Counted from the first letter of the stretch, positions 9,497 through 18,579 are shown. The stretch is 64,000 nucleotides of DNA from Bhargavaea cecembensis DSE10 (GCF_000348905.1 NZ_AOFT01000001.1:124001-188000); one strand, 5' to 3'. Notes: a model not told the origin generated them from the letters alone. Made by a program: numbers and translations.

Positions 9497-10258
9497 ATGA
9501 ACGATGCAAGGGAAGAGATGGGGATCGACGCCTGCCTGCTTGCGGGCAGGCTGATGATGGAAGCGGGTGCCGAAACGTATCGGGTCGACGATACGATGAC
9601 AAGAATGGCCGCTTCTCTGGATATGGAAGGCGCCGACTCGTTCACCACTTCGACCGGGATCATATTTTCACCGGGCGGCCAGCGGAGGGTGAAACTGACC
9701 AGTATCCGGAGGCGGGCGACCGACCTCGAGAAAATCGCCCGTGTCAACGCCATTTCCAGGGCGCTGTCATCCGGCGAGATGACACTGGAAGGGGCATATG
9801 GTGCGCTGAAGAAAATTGAGAGCGGCAACTTTATGTTTCCGTTCTGGCTCCAGGTGCTGGCGGCGGCAATTGCCAGTGCCAGCTTCCTCGTCCTGTTTGG
9901 CGGCAATTGGCAGAACATGATTTTCGCCGTAATCGCGGGAGGCATCGGTTTTGTCGTATCGGAAAAGTTCCATGAGCGGACCCGGGTGAAGTTCTTCTCG
10001 GAATTCACCGGTTCAGCCGTGATCGGACTGATTTCTCTGGCCGCCGTCCGTCTGGGACTGGGGAGCCAGCTCGACATCATCATCATCGCTTCCGTCATGC
10101 CGCTTGTGCCGGGACTGCTCATCACAAACGCCATCCGCGACCTGATGGCCGGCCATTTCATGGCGGGGATCTCCAAAGGGGCGGAAGCTTTCCTCACAGC
10201 CTTCGCGATCGGGTCAGGAATTGCACTGATCCTGTCACTCCGGGGGGCGGGGCTATGA
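9497..10258 (+). CDS. ThrE-type exporter, large subunit (YjjP-like, threonine/serine exporter N-terminal domain)
   Basis: A 253-residue protein with a soluble N-terminal half (LAGRLMMEAGAETYRVDDTM) followed by about five membrane helices, as in YjjP and the N-terminal part of ThrE. With the next gene it reconstitutes the two-piece form of the threonine/serine exporter; in E. coli the YjjP-YjjB pair has been linked to succinate export, so the transported compound is uncertain. The motif VMPLVPGLLITNAIRD is characteristic of this family and recurs in the partner. ATG 9497 is preferred (weak GGTGAG ahead); an earlier ATG at 9461 lacks a ribosome binding site. Its stop overlaps the next start (ATGA). 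Confidence 0.82.
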   Translation: MNDAREEMGIDACLLAGRLMMEAGAETYRVDDTMTRMAASLDMEGADSFTTSTGIIFSPGGQRRVKLTSIRRRATDLEKIARVNAISRALSSGEMTLEGAYGALKKIESGNFMFPFWLQVLAAAIASASFLVLFGGNWQNMIFAVIAGGIGFVVSEKFHERTRVKFFSEFTGSAVIGLISLAAVRLGLGSQLDIIIIASVMPLVPGLLITNAIRDLMAGHFMAGISKGAEAFLTAFAIGSGIALILSLRGAGL

Positions 10259-10698
10259 CGTATGTGATCCATGGGATCTTCAGCTTCCTGGCCTCCACGA
10301 TGTTCGGCATCATTTTCAACTCTCCAAGGAACCGGCTGCTGCACTGCGGATTTGTCGGGGCGGTCGGCTGGCTTGTGTTTCTCGCGTCGAGGGACCTGCT
10401 CCTGGAGGGGGATGCGGTCAAAGCATCCTTTCTCGGGGCATTTGCGGTCGCGATTGTCGCCCATCTATTCTCCAAGCGTTACCGGACACCGATGATCATC
10501 TTTAGTGTAGCCGGCATCATCCCGCTTGTCCCGGGCGGAACGGCATACAACACCATGCGCAACGTCATGGAAAAGAATTATGATGCAGCCACCGTCCATG
10601 CGATGGAGGTGTTCATGGTCTCCGGGTCGATTGCAATGGGCCTCGTGTTCGCGGAAGTGATCATTCAGCTGATTTTTAAGAAGCGAAAAACGACATAA
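10255..10698 (+). CDS. ThrE-type exporter, small subunit (YjjB-like)
   Basis: A 147-residue membrane protein with four predicted helices, the usual size of YjjB/DUF3815 proteins, containing the family motif IIPLVPGGTAYNTMRN. It is translationally coupled to the preceding YjjP-like gene by a 4-nt ATGA overlap, so the two products should assemble into one exporter in the cytoplasmic membrane. Substrate is unknown: threonine and serine for the fused ThrE, succinate for the E. coli pair. The operon ends at a 14-bp hairpin at 10704. Confidence 0.82.
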   Translation: MTYVIHGIFSFLASTMFGIIFNSPRNRLLHCGFVGAVGWLVFLASRDLLLEGDAVKASFLGAFAVAIVAHLFSKRYRTPMIIFSVAGIIPLVPGGTAYNTMRNVMEKNYDAATVHAMEVFMVSGSIAMGLVFAEVIIQLIFKKRKTT

Positions 10699-10703
10699 AC
10701 AAA

Positions 10704-10740
10704 ACCCGCCCCCGGATGTGAGAATCCGGGGGCGGGTCTT
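10704..10740. terminator. Bidirectional terminator
   Basis: A perfect 14-bp stem (ACCCGCCCCCGGAT and its complement) with a 6-nt loop lies between convergent genes. The A-rich left flank gives a T-tract for the minus-strand GGDEF-EAL gene; the plus-strand tail is CTTTGT. Confidence 0.85.
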
Positions 10741-10751
10741 TGTGGCAGTGG

Positions 10752-12440
10752 TCACGACTGGGCTTGGAGGCGTTCGGTCAGCTGGGCAACGGTCATCGGT
10801 CGGCCGGTGTAGTAACCCTGGACCGCATCGCAGCCGCTTTCTTCAAGCGCCTTCCAGACCGCCTCGTCCTCTACACCTTCCGCGACGACGGTCAGGCCGA
10901 GGGAATGCCCGAAACGGACAAGTCCGTCGACAATCTTGCCGACTTTGCTGTTGGTCGGGAAAGAAGCGATAAACTCCTCGCCGATCTTGATCTTGGAAAG
11001 AGGGACGGTCTGCATGTAACGGAACGATGCCGAACCGGTTCCGAAATCATCAAGCGCGAGGGACACCCCTTCCTCCTGCAGTGCTTTCAGCTGGTGCATG
11101 ATCGCTTCCTCGGCTTCTGCCTCGAAGGCGAACCGCTCGGTAATCTCCAGCTCAAGCAGAGAAGCCGGGCAGCCTGTCCTTGCCAGGATGTCGCGGACCC
11201 TTGCTGTCATCTCTCCGTTGCGGAATTCCCGCACAGATGAGTTGCAGCTTACCCGGATGCCGATTCCCTGCTGCTGCCAGTAGACGGCCTGCCGGCAAGC
11301 GGCTTCGATCATGACTTCCCCGAGCGCACCGATCATTCCGCAATCTTCCGCAACCGGAATCAGTTCGGCGGGGCTGACCGCGCCGAGATCCCGGTCTTCC
11401 CAGCGGACCAGGGCTTCGGCGGCGATGATCTTCCCGGTCTTCATGTCGACCTGCGGCTGGAAAACAGGCTGGATGGCACCTTCCCCAAGGGCCCGGGGCA
11501 GCTTCTGCTCGATACGGAGTTTTCGGGCAACCGCGCGCTGCTCTGACTTTGGCAGGGAGGCGATGTGGTTCCCGCCTTCCATCCGTACCCGGTGCCGTGC
11601 CATGGAGGAAGCGCTCAGCAGATGCTTAAATGACTGCTGATCATCAGGGTATTTTGCGATGCCGCCGCTCACGCGGATCTGGAGGCCGGTAAGCTCCGAA
11701 CGGATCGGATGCTCGTCCAGGAAGCTGAGGAACCCTTCGGCGAACCAGCTGCCGAGCGGGGTGAGGACGGCGAACTCATTCATGCCGATCCTGGCGAACA
11801 GGCTGTTGCGGAAATAGATTTTCATGCTCCGGACAAATTCCTGGAGAATCCGCTTTTCCGCATCCTGGTCCCCGGGTTCCATGAGTGTATGGAAATTTTC
11901 GATGGAGAGATAGACGAAGGTAAAGTGACGGTCTTCCGATATCAGGCGCTCTGCCTCGTCCGACAGCTTATGGCGGTTCATCAGGCCGGTATCGGGATCT
12001 ACATAGGCGATCTCTTCAAGCTTTCTCTGCAGTTCCCGCTCTTCTGTCCGGTCCGTTTCCAGCATGAGCGTATAGAGGAGGCTGCCGTTTGAAAAGACGG
12101 GGACTGCGGTCAGCATGACGTGATACGGCGTGCCTTCTTTCGTGACCTGGTCCACATCTCCCTGCCACGGCCGGCCTGCCCGGATGCGCCGCCAGATTTT
12201 CAGGGCATGCGCCTTGCCCTCGCGGGTGTCCGGGAACATCACGCGAAATGGTTTTCCGAGTACGCGCTTCGGTGTCCAGCCGCTTTTTTCAAGAAATCTG
12301 GTATTGGCTTCAAGAATGAGTCCTTCCGCGTCGATCTTATAGATCATGAACTTCTTGTCGAGCCCGGCAAGCAGGCTTTCATAGGCGGTTTCTTGCTGTA
12401 ATGTGGCTGCGCTCTTGTCGAGCCCTCGATTGTCCTTCAA
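10752..12440 (-). CDS. PAS-GGDEF-EAL protein, probable c-di-GMP phosphodiesterase with degenerate GGDEF site
   Basis: A 562-residue cytoplasmic three-domain protein: a PAS sensor (about residues 30-135), a GGDEF domain (about 140-300) and an EAL domain (about 310-555). The GGDEF signature reads GMNEF, which should abolish cyclase activity. The EAL half keeps EALVRW, the metal-binding N in VSCNSS, ELEITE, LDDFGTG, the lysine of KIKIG, VAEGVE and VQGYY, so c-di-GMP hydrolysis is expected; the usual D after KI is G. The start is TTG 12440, with AGGAGG about 10 nt upstream. It is transcribed alone, divergent from the EamA transporter. The GGDEF domain may serve as a GTP-sensing regulator, as in other hybrids (inference). 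Confidence 0.85.
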   Translation of the reverse strand: MKDNRGLDKSAATLQQETAYESLLAGLDKKFMIYKIDAEGLILEANTRFLEKSGWTPKRVLGKPFRVMFPDTREGKAHALKIWRRIRAGRPWQGDVDQVTKEGTPYHVMLTAVPVFSNGSLLYTLMLETDRTEERELQRKLEEIAYVDPDTGLMNRHKLSDEAERLISEDRHFTFVYLSIENFHTLMEPGDQDAEKRILQEFVRSMKIYFRNSLFARIGMNEFAVLTPLGSWFAEGFLSFLDEHPIRSELTGLQIRVSGGIAKYPDDQQSFKHLLSASSMARHRVRMEGGNHIASLPKSEQRAVARKLRIEQKLPRALGEGAIQPVFQPQVDMKTGKIIAAEALVRWEDRDLGAVSPAELIPVAEDCGMIGALGEVMIEAACRQAVYWQQQGIGIRVSCNSSVREFRNGEMTARVRDILARTGCPASLLELEITERFAFEAEAEEAIMHQLKALQEEGVSLALDDFGTGSASFRYMQTVPLSKIKIGEEFIASFPTNSKVGKIVDGLVRFGHSLGLTVVAEGVEDEAVWKALEESGCDAVQGYYTGRPMTVAQLTERLQAQS

Positions 12441-12662
12441 CGCACTCCGACCTCCTGAAAAAGCAGGTTGTATTTATCCCAATATACAGGATACTGCCCG
12501 AAGAGGCATCCTTTTTCCGGCATTTTCCTGCAAAAGTAACGGGTCTTCGCGGATGGAATGCGACCTGAGAGGGAAGAGGATAAAAAAGGACAACCATTTA
12601 AACGGAATTTATGTAAGATAAACAAGGCTGAAAATGATTCATGGCAGAAAGGAGGGGGCCGG

Positions 12663-13589
12663 ATGGCACGGATGAAAGGGATCGCCATGATTATCATCGG
12701 TGCGATCCTCTGGGGAGCAACGGGCCCGATGATGGAGTGGCTGCTTGAGGAGAAGCCGATTGAAGTCGCGCCGTTTATCGTATTGCGCCTGCTGATCGCC
12801 GGAGCAGTGCTTCTCCTGGTTCTGCGATCGCAGGGAAAGCGGGTCGGACTCATCTGGCGGCAGAAGGCGTGGGCACGCCAGCTGGTCATTTTCGGGGTAG
12901 TCGGGATGCTGGGTGTCCAGTTCACATTCCTAAAAACCATCGAAGAAAGCAACGCGGTCATCGCGACACTCCTGCAATTTCTTGCACCGATTTTCGTCAT
13001 CGGCTTTGTCACACTGAGCCAGAGAAGATGGCCGCCGGTTTACCAGGTGCTCGGTATCGCGGTTACGCTTGCCGGGCTCGTGCTGCTATTGACAAACGGT
13101 TCCCTGTCGTCGCTCGAAGTGTCCAATTCAGCACTGGCCTGGGGGGTGACCCTCGGGTTCACGTTCGCATTCTACACGCTGTATCCCGCACGGCTCATGC
13201 ATGAATATGGAGTTATCCAGACGGTCGCCTGGGCAATGGTGATCGGGGGGGCGGCGCTGTTCATGACACAGCCGCTTGCCGTGTTCAGGATGATTCCGAT
13301 GCTGCTGGATCCGTTGGCGCTCCTTATGCTGCTCTTGATCATCGTGTTCGCGACAGCAGGATTTATCCTGCTGCTCGGAAGCACACAATATATCTCCCCG
13401 GTCGAGACAAGCGTCCTCTCGAGTTTTGAACCGCTGACGGCGATGGTCGTGTCGATTTTCTGGTTTGGCCAGCTGCTCGGACAGTGGCAGTTTGCCGGGA
13501 CCGCGATCATGCTGATCGGTGTTGTCTGGCTGTCGGTCGCCGGCAGCAAGGCGTCCAAGGTCGAGGCGGAACCTCCGAAGACGATGTGA
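12663..13589 (+). CDS. EamA/DMT-family transporter
   Basis: A 308-residue protein made of two related five-helix halves typical of the drug/metabolite transporter EamA family; each half shows the family's glycine/proline-rich first helix (GAILWGATGPMMEWL) and the loop between strongly hydrophobic helices. It likely moves a small metabolite across the cytoplasmic membrane; the substrate is not predictable. AAAGGAGG ends 8 nt before ATG 12663. An in-frame extension upstream to 12558 has no ribosome binding site and is discarded. The gene is monocistronic, closed by a strong hairpin at 13613. Confidence 0.82.
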   Translation: MARMKGIAMIIIGAILWGATGPMMEWLLEEKPIEVAPFIVLRLLIAGAVLLLVLRSQGKRVGLIWRQKAWARQLVIFGVVGMLGVQFTFLKTIEESNAVIATLLQFLAPIFVIGFVTLSQRRWPPVYQVLGIAVTLAGLVLLLTNGSLSSLEVSNSALAWGVTLGFTFAFYTLYPARLMHEYGVIQTVAWAMVIGGAALFMTQPLAVFRMIPMLLDPLALLMLLLIIVFATAGFILLLGSTQYISPVETSVLSSFEPLTAMVVSIFWFGQLLGQWQFAGTAIMLIGVVWLSVAGSKASKVEAEPPKTM

Positions 13590-13612
13590 AGGCCGGAGAT
13601 AACAATAAAACG

Positions 13613-13650
13613 AGCCCTCCCTCTGCACCGGTGCAGGGGGAGGGCTTTTC
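13613..13650 (+). terminator. Terminator of the EamA transporter gene
   Basis: A near-perfect 16-bp stem (GCCCTCCCTCTGCACC with its complement, one mismatch) closes almost without a loop and is followed by TTTT, 24 nt after the stop codon. Confidence 0.85.
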
Positions 13651-13778
13651 AGATGCGGAAGAGTAAAACGGCCATTCAATCGACTGAAAATTCTCCCTCC
13701 GCCTATCCGGTCGGGGAGGAATATGGCATAATAAAGAAACAGTTGATTCGATATGCGAAGGATATTTGGGGTGAAACT

Positions 13779-15509
13779 TTGAAAACGGTATTCTCTTACG
13801 CCAAGACGTACAAATGGCCGATCGCCATTGCACTCCTGCTGATGTTCGTGGAGCTGGCGGTCGAGCTGATCCAGCCGCTCGTCATCGGGAAGATCATCGA
13901 TGACGGCATCATCCCCGGTGACACCGGAACGGTCTGGACATGGGGGGCCGTCATGATGGGACTGGCGCTTGCCGCGTTCCTGTCGGGGGTCACGAACTCA
14001 TTTTTCGCGGCACATGCTGCACACAGTTTCGCTTTTGACCTGAGGGCCGCCATGTTCCGGAAAATCCAGTCATTCACGATGTCGACGTTCCTGCGCTTCC
14101 CGCAGTCCGGGCTCCTGACCCGGATGACGAGCGACATCACGATGACTTCAAACGTCCTTTATATGAGCCTCCGGATCATGCTCCGCGCTCCGCTTGCCGC
14201 GGCCGGCAGTTTGATCATGGCGTTTATCGTTAATCCGAAGCTCGCGCTGTTCCTGATGATCGGCGTTCCGTTCCTCGTCATCTTCCTCGTCTTCATGGTG
14301 AGGAAAGGGGTGGCGATGTTCGGGCGCGTACAGCGCCGCCTCGACCGGGTGAACCGGGTGGTGCAGGAGAACCTGCAGGCCGTGCGACTGGTGAAGGCCT
14401 ACCTCCGCGGGGCCTATGAATCGTCCCGCTTCACGAAAGTGGCTGGGGCGCTCCGCTCGGATACGGTTTCGGCCGTCCGCCTGATGGAACTGATCCTGCC
14501 GGTGCTGTTGTTCGTCATGAACGTCAGCCTGCTTGCCGTTCTCTGGTTCGGCGCGCAGGAAGTCCGGGGAGGCGGTGCGGAAGTCGGCGAAGTGGTTGCG
14601 ATTGTCAACTACGCGCTCAGGATGACCGGATCGTTTTCGATGTTTTCGTTTATCATCGTGGCGTATTCGAGGGCCAAGGCGTCCGCCGAGCGGATGGAAG
14701 AAGTGCTTCTTGCAGACGGCGGTACCGAAGAGGCGGAGCGGGGAAGCGGCAGGCAGCCGATCGGCGATCTGCGCTTCGAGAATGTGTCATTCACTTATGA
14801 GGGAGCGGACAAGGGCGTCCTTCACGACATCAGCTTCCATGTGAAGCCGGGCGAAAAGCTGGCCATCATGGGGGCCACGGGCTCCGGCAAATCAACACTC
14901 CTGAATCTTATACCGAGATTTTTCGAGCCCACATCCGGCAGGGTGCTGCTGGACGGCCGGGACATTCAGGAATGGCCGCTGAAGGACCTCCGGGATGCGA
15001 TCGGCTATGTGCCGCAGCAGTCGATGCTATTTACCGGTTCGATCCATGAAAACCTGGGGTGGGGTGATTCTGAAGCGGGGCTGGACGAATTGGAGGAAGC
15101 CGCACGAAAAGCCCAGATCCATGACTCCGTCGAGCGCTTCCCGGACAAGTACGGAACGCGTGTCGGCCAGAAGGGGGTCAACCTGTCAGGCGGGCAGAAG
15201 CAGCGTTTGTCCATCGCACGGGCGCTTGTGCGCCATCCGTCGATCCTCATTCTGGATGACAGCACGTCTGCGCTCGATGTGAAGACGGAAAATGCCCTCT
15301 GGAAGGCGCTTGAGGGGGAGCGGGCGACGATGCTGGTCGTCACGCAGAAAGTCGGGACTGCTGCCGGGGCCGACCGGATTCTCCTGCTTGACGAGGGCCG
15401 GGTGTCCGGCTACGGGACGCATGAGGAACTTCTTGAGCAGTCGGTGCTTTACCGGCAGATCGTCGAATCACAGAGTGCGCATGCCGGGGAGGTGAACGGG
15501 GATGTTTGA
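13779..15509 (+). CDS. yfiB: ABC exporter half-transporter A (YfiB-like), degenerate ATPase site
   Basis: A 576-residue ABC exporter subunit: six membrane helices (about residues 10-310) then a nucleotide-binding domain. Walker A is GATGSGKST and the signature is LSGGQKQ, but Walker B ends LILDDSTSALD with aspartate where the catalytic glutamate belongs, and the switch histidine is replaced by glutamine (VTQKV). This is the pattern of the non-hydrolysing member of heterodimeric exporters such as TM287/288. The next gene overlaps by 8 nt and carries the complementary set. Length matches B. subtilis YfiB. The start TTG 13779 follows GGGGTG; a longer frame reaches back to 13653 without a good site. 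Substrates of YfiBC are multidrug-like in related bacteria. Confidence 0.86.
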   Translation: MKTVFSYAKTYKWPIAIALLLMFVELAVELIQPLVIGKIIDDGIIPGDTGTVWTWGAVMMGLALAAFLSGVTNSFFAAHAAHSFAFDLRAAMFRKIQSFTMSTFLRFPQSGLLTRMTSDITMTSNVLYMSLRIMLRAPLAAAGSLIMAFIVNPKLALFLMIGVPFLVIFLVFMVRKGVAMFGRVQRRLDRVNRVVQENLQAVRLVKAYLRGAYESSRFTKVAGALRSDTVSAVRLMELILPVLLFVMNVSLLAVLWFGAQEVRGGGAEVGEVVAIVNYALRMTGSFSMFSFIIVAYSRAKASAERMEEVLLADGGTEEAERGSGRQPIGDLRFENVSFTYEGADKGVLHDISFHVKPGEKLAIMGATGSGKSTLLNLIPRFFEPTSGRVLLDGRDIQEWPLKDLRDAIGYVPQQSMLFTGSIHENLGWGDSEAGLDELEEAARKAQIHDSVERFPDKYGTRVGQKGVNLSGGQKQRLSIARALVRHPSILILDDSTSALDVKTENALWKALEGERATMLVVTQKVGTAAGADRILLLDEGRVSGYGTHEELLEQSVLYRQIVESQSAHAGEVNGDV

Positions 15510-17325
15510 TTTCATCAGAAAGCCGTTCGGCTATGAGCCGATCCTTACGAAGGAAGACCTGAAGAAGCCAAAGGAGAAAAAAGGGGAGCGGCCGAACAAT
15601 TCGAAGGATGTGCTCCTGCGCATATGGCGGCTTGTTGATGAGCAGCGTGCGCTCCTTATTGCGGTGCTTGTCCTTGTCGCCATCAGTTCGGGACTGTCGA
15701 TCCTCGGGCCGTACCTGGTCGGACATATCGTCGACGAATACATTGTCGCCGGACGGTTCGGTGGATTCGGCCGGATGGTGGTGCTGCTGATTGCCGTCTA
15801 TGCCGGCCTGTCCGTCGCGATGTACCTGCAGAGCTTCTGGATGATCGGCATTTCCCAGCGTGCGGTGTATAAGATGCGCACGGGCCTCTTTAGTCATTTC
15901 CAGCAGCTGCCGGTGAAGTTTTTTGACCGCAGGCAGCACGGCGAGCTGATGAGCCGGATGACAAACGATATCGAGAACGTCAGCCAGACGCTGAACAACT
16001 CGTTTATCCAGGTGTTTTCGAGCGTACTGACGCTTGTGGGTACGGTTGCCGTTATGCTGTCCCTCAGTCCTTTGCTTACCGTGCTCACGATGACAATCAT
16101 TCCGCTCATGTTCGCCGCGGTCCGCTGGATCACGAAGCGGACAGGCCGGCTCTACAAAGCCCAGCAGCGCGCGGTCGGCGAGCTGAACGGCATGATCGAG
16201 GAATCGATTTCCGGGCAGCGCATCGTCAAGGCTTTCTCGCAGGAGGACAGGGTGATGGATGAGTTCACCGAGAAAAGCGAACGCCTCCGCCGGACCGGCT
16301 TCTGGGCGCTGACCTATGCGGGCTTCATCCCGAAAGTGATGAACTTCCTGAACAACGGGGCATTCGCGGTGGTTGCCGGCATCGGGGGGATCCTGGCGCT
16401 GACCGGCGACGGGCTCGTCACAATCGGGACAATTGTCATCTTCACTGAATATGCCCGCCAGTTCACCCGCCCGCTCAACGACCTCGCCAACCAGTTCAAC
16501 ACTGTCCTCTCCGCCATCGCGGGTGCGGAGCGCGTGTTTGCCATCATGGATGAGAAACCGGAGCGGGATGACGCGAAGGGGCATGCGGATACGGTACTCA
16601 AGGGGGAAGTGGAGTTCCGCAATGTCGCTTTCGGCTATGGCGAGGGTGACTATACCGTCGAAGAAGTGAGTTTCAGGGTGCGCCCGGGTGAGGCCGCCGC
16701 ATTTGTCGGAGCGACCGGCGCCGGGAAGACGACCGTCATGCAGCTGCTTGCCCGCTTCTATGACGCAAACGAGGGCCAGATCCTGATCGACGGCATCCCG
16801 ATCACCGAGCTGCCGAGAAAAACCCTCAGAAGCCAGACGGCATTTGTCCTGCAGGATCCGTTTCTGTTCGAGGCAAGCGTCATGGACAACATCCGGTACG
16901 GCCGCCTGGATGCGACGGATGAGGAAGTGATCGAGGCGGCAAAGGAAGCAAACGCGCACGACTTCATCATGAAGCTGGAGGACGGATACGAAACGGTGCT
17001 GTCCGCGGACGGCGGGGAGATCAGCCAGGGGCAGAAGCAGCTGCTTTCCATCGCCCGCGCGCTTGTCGCGGATCCGGTGCTGCTCTTGCTGGATGAGGCC
17101 ACTTCCTCGATCGACACCGTCACCGAGATGAAGATCCAGGAAGCGCTCGAACGCCTGATGGAAGGCAGGACCAGCTTCATCATCGCCCACCGCCTGAACA
17201 CAGTGAGAAAAGCCGACCTCATCTTCGTCATGCAGGATGGCCGCCTTGCCGAATCCGGCAAGCAGGAAGAACTGATCGGCAGCGGTGGCCTCTACGACCA
17301 GATGCTGAAAGGCGCGGAATTATAA
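15502..17325 (+). CDS. yfiC: ABC exporter half-transporter B (YfiC-like), catalytically complete
   Basis: A 607-residue ABC exporter subunit with six membrane helices and a C-terminal nucleotide-binding domain. Walker A is GATGAGKTT, Walker B LLLLDEATSSID with the catalytic glutamate, and the H-loop is intact (IIAHRLNTV); the signature is altered to ISQGQ. In a head-to-tail dimer this altered signature faces the Walker B-defective site of the partner, so both defects fall in the same composite ATP site and the other site is consensus. It overlaps the preceding gene by 8 nt, with GGGGAGGTG before ATG 15502, so expression is coupled. Confidence 0.87.
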   Translation: MFDFIRKPFGYEPILTKEDLKKPKEKKGERPNNSKDVLLRIWRLVDEQRALLIAVLVLVAISSGLSILGPYLVGHIVDEYIVAGRFGGFGRMVVLLIAVYAGLSVAMYLQSFWMIGISQRAVYKMRTGLFSHFQQLPVKFFDRRQHGELMSRMTNDIENVSQTLNNSFIQVFSSVLTLVGTVAVMLSLSPLLTVLTMTIIPLMFAAVRWITKRTGRLYKAQQRAVGELNGMIEESISGQRIVKAFSQEDRVMDEFTEKSERLRRTGFWALTYAGFIPKVMNFLNNGAFAVVAGIGGILALTGDGLVTIGTIVIFTEYARQFTRPLNDLANQFNTVLSAIAGAERVFAIMDEKPERDDAKGHADTVLKGEVEFRNVAFGYGEGDYTVEEVSFRVRPGEAAAFVGATGAGKTTVMQLLARFYDANEGQILIDGIPITELPRKTLRSQTAFVLQDPFLFEASVMDNIRYGRLDATDEEVIEAAKEANAHDFIMKLEDGYETVLSADGGEISQGQKQLLSIARALVADPVLLLLDEATSSIDTVTEMKIQEALERLMEGRTSFIIAHRLNTVRKADLIFVMQDGRLAESGKQEELIGSGGLYDQMLKGAEL

Positions 17326-17328
17326 TTG

Positions 17329-17355
17329 AACCCGGAGCCGCGCCGGCTCCGGGTT
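17329..17355 (+). terminator. Hairpin after the ABC exporter operon
   Basis: A 12-bp perfect stem AACCCGGAGCCG / CGGCTCCGGGTT with a 3-nt loop follows the stop by 3 nt. No T-tract follows, so it may act as a 3' stabilising hairpin rather than a strong terminator. Confidence 0.55.
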
Positions 17356-17374
17356 CGTCTGGATGATACATGAT

Positions 17375-17458
17375 GGAAGATCAATAAGAGGCCGTGAAAG
17401 ATCAATAAGGGGTCACGAAAGATCAGAATCCTGCGGTGAAAGATCATCAACCAGCCCA
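17375..17458. repeat. Four-unit intergenic array, 21-nt period, word GAAAGATCA
   Basis: GGAAGATCA at 17375 and GAAAGATCA at 17396, 17417 and 17438 are spaced exactly 21 nt apart; the first two units also share ATAAG after the word. The gap lies between convergent genes. It is translatable as heptapeptide repeats in one frame, but no start site or codon-level conservation supports a protein. Confidence 0.8.
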
Positions 17459-17482
17459 GGACTTATCCCCCGAAATAACCGA

Positions 17483-17516
17483 AAAATCCGGAGAGGCGGG
17501 CCTCTCCGGAGTTTTC
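17483..17516. terminator. Bidirectional terminator between yfiC and the acyltransferase gene
   Basis: An 11-bp perfect stem TCCGGAGAGGC / GCCTCTCCGGA is flanked by AAAAA on the left (T-tract for the minus-strand acyltransferase gene) and TTTTCTTT on the right. Confidence 0.82.
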
Positions 17517-17517
17517 T

Positions 17518-18579
17518 TTATCTGACCATCGCTGCGGAGCCGGGTTTCTTTCTCGGGCGGAAGCCACCGAGGAGGATTTTGCCATATGGAACGAATTTCT
17601 CGAGCGCGACCGATACCAGAATCGGAAGGACGAGTCCGATTGCGGTAAATCCGATCAGACCATAGTTGAAGAAGTCGTTCAGCACAATGTCCGCGAAAAT
17701 ATGGAGGTACATGATCGAGATCGAATGCTTCTCGACAAACTGCAGCCATTTCAGCGGCATCCTCTTGGCAGCACGCTGGAACAGCCCGATGACAACGATT
17801 GTGCAGGAGACCGGAATGATCAGGTCAAGGAAGAAGTGGTCATACCGCAGGAACTTCATGCTGAGGTGGTAGTCGAACAGTCCCGCCGCATCCAGGGCGA
17901 GGCAGACGGCAACCGCAACGGCCGCCGCGCCAAGCCACTTGCTGCTGATCTCCATCCAGAATGTCTTCAGATAGTAGCCGATTGCGAAATACACGAGCGC
18001 CATGAGCGCGACATCGACGTTCCAGGGAAGGGGGATCTGCTGGGCGGATTCGACAACCCCGCCGTCCAGCACCCGCTGGGCGAACAGGCTCTCCGTGTGG
18101 GCAATGACATAAGAGATGGCAACGAGCCCGATCTGGACTTTCCGGCTGAAGTGGCGTGTCATGAAGGTGAACATCACGAACACCGCAAACAGTGCCGTCA
18201 CAAACCAGAACACACCGTAAGCGCCCCGGACAAAGCGTCCGCCGACGACAAGCGTCCACAGGTCATTGAGGTACCATTGAATGTCGGTGTTGCCATAGCC
18301 CAGTTCCATCCCATATCGCATCGCGGTAATCAGGACAAGAAAGAACAGGTACGGGACAATCAGCTGCATAAATCGTTTTCGGATGGATTCTCCGGCTTCC
18401 GCACGGGTTTTCACTTCTTTGAAAAACAGCCCGCTCAACAGGAAAAAGGCCGGCATATGGAACCAGTAAATGTATTTGGACAGCGGGAAATCAAGTTCCC
18501 CGGGATAATGGCCGACAACGACAAGGATCATGAGAAACCCTTTCGTGACGTCGACCCAGGTCAGTCTCTTTTTTGCCAT
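17518..18579 (-). CDS. Membrane acyltransferase, acyltransferase-3 family (fucose 4-O-acetylase-like)
   Basis: A 353-residue protein with about ten membrane helices and the acyltransferase-3 opening: DVTKGFLMILVVVGHYPG near the N-terminus, where the histidine after VVG is the expected catalytic residue, then FHMPAFFLLSGLFF. Such proteins O-acylate sugars or cell-envelope polymers from the cytoplasmic membrane; the acceptor here is unknown. GGAGGT lies 8 nt ahead of ATG 18579. The gene is transcribed on its own, and no glycan cluster is adjacent. Confidence 0.83.
   Translation of the reverse strand: MAKKRLTWVDVTKGFLMILVVVGHYPGELDFPLSKYIYWFHMPAFFLLSGLFFKEVKTRAEAGESIRKRFMQLIVPYLFFLVLITAMRYGMELGYGNTDIQWYLNDLWTLVVGGRFVRGAYGVFWFVTALFAVFVMFTFMTRHFSRKVQIGLVAISYVIAHTESLFAQRVLDGGVVESAQQIPLPWNVDVALMALVYFAIGYYLKTFWMEISSKWLGAAAVAVAVCLALDAAGLFDYHLSMKFLRYDHFFLDLIIPVSCTIVVIGLFQRAAKRMPLKWLQFVEKHSISIMYLHIFADIVLNDFFNYGLIGFTAIGLVLPILVSVALEKFVPYGKILLGGFRPRKKPGSAAMVR

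Noticed and set aside
17363-17665. Open frame translating the 21-nt array into RSIRGRE-type repeats
   Set aside because: The heptapeptide pattern follows automatically from a 21-nt period. There is no ribosome binding site, and the frame runs antisense into the acyltransferase gene.
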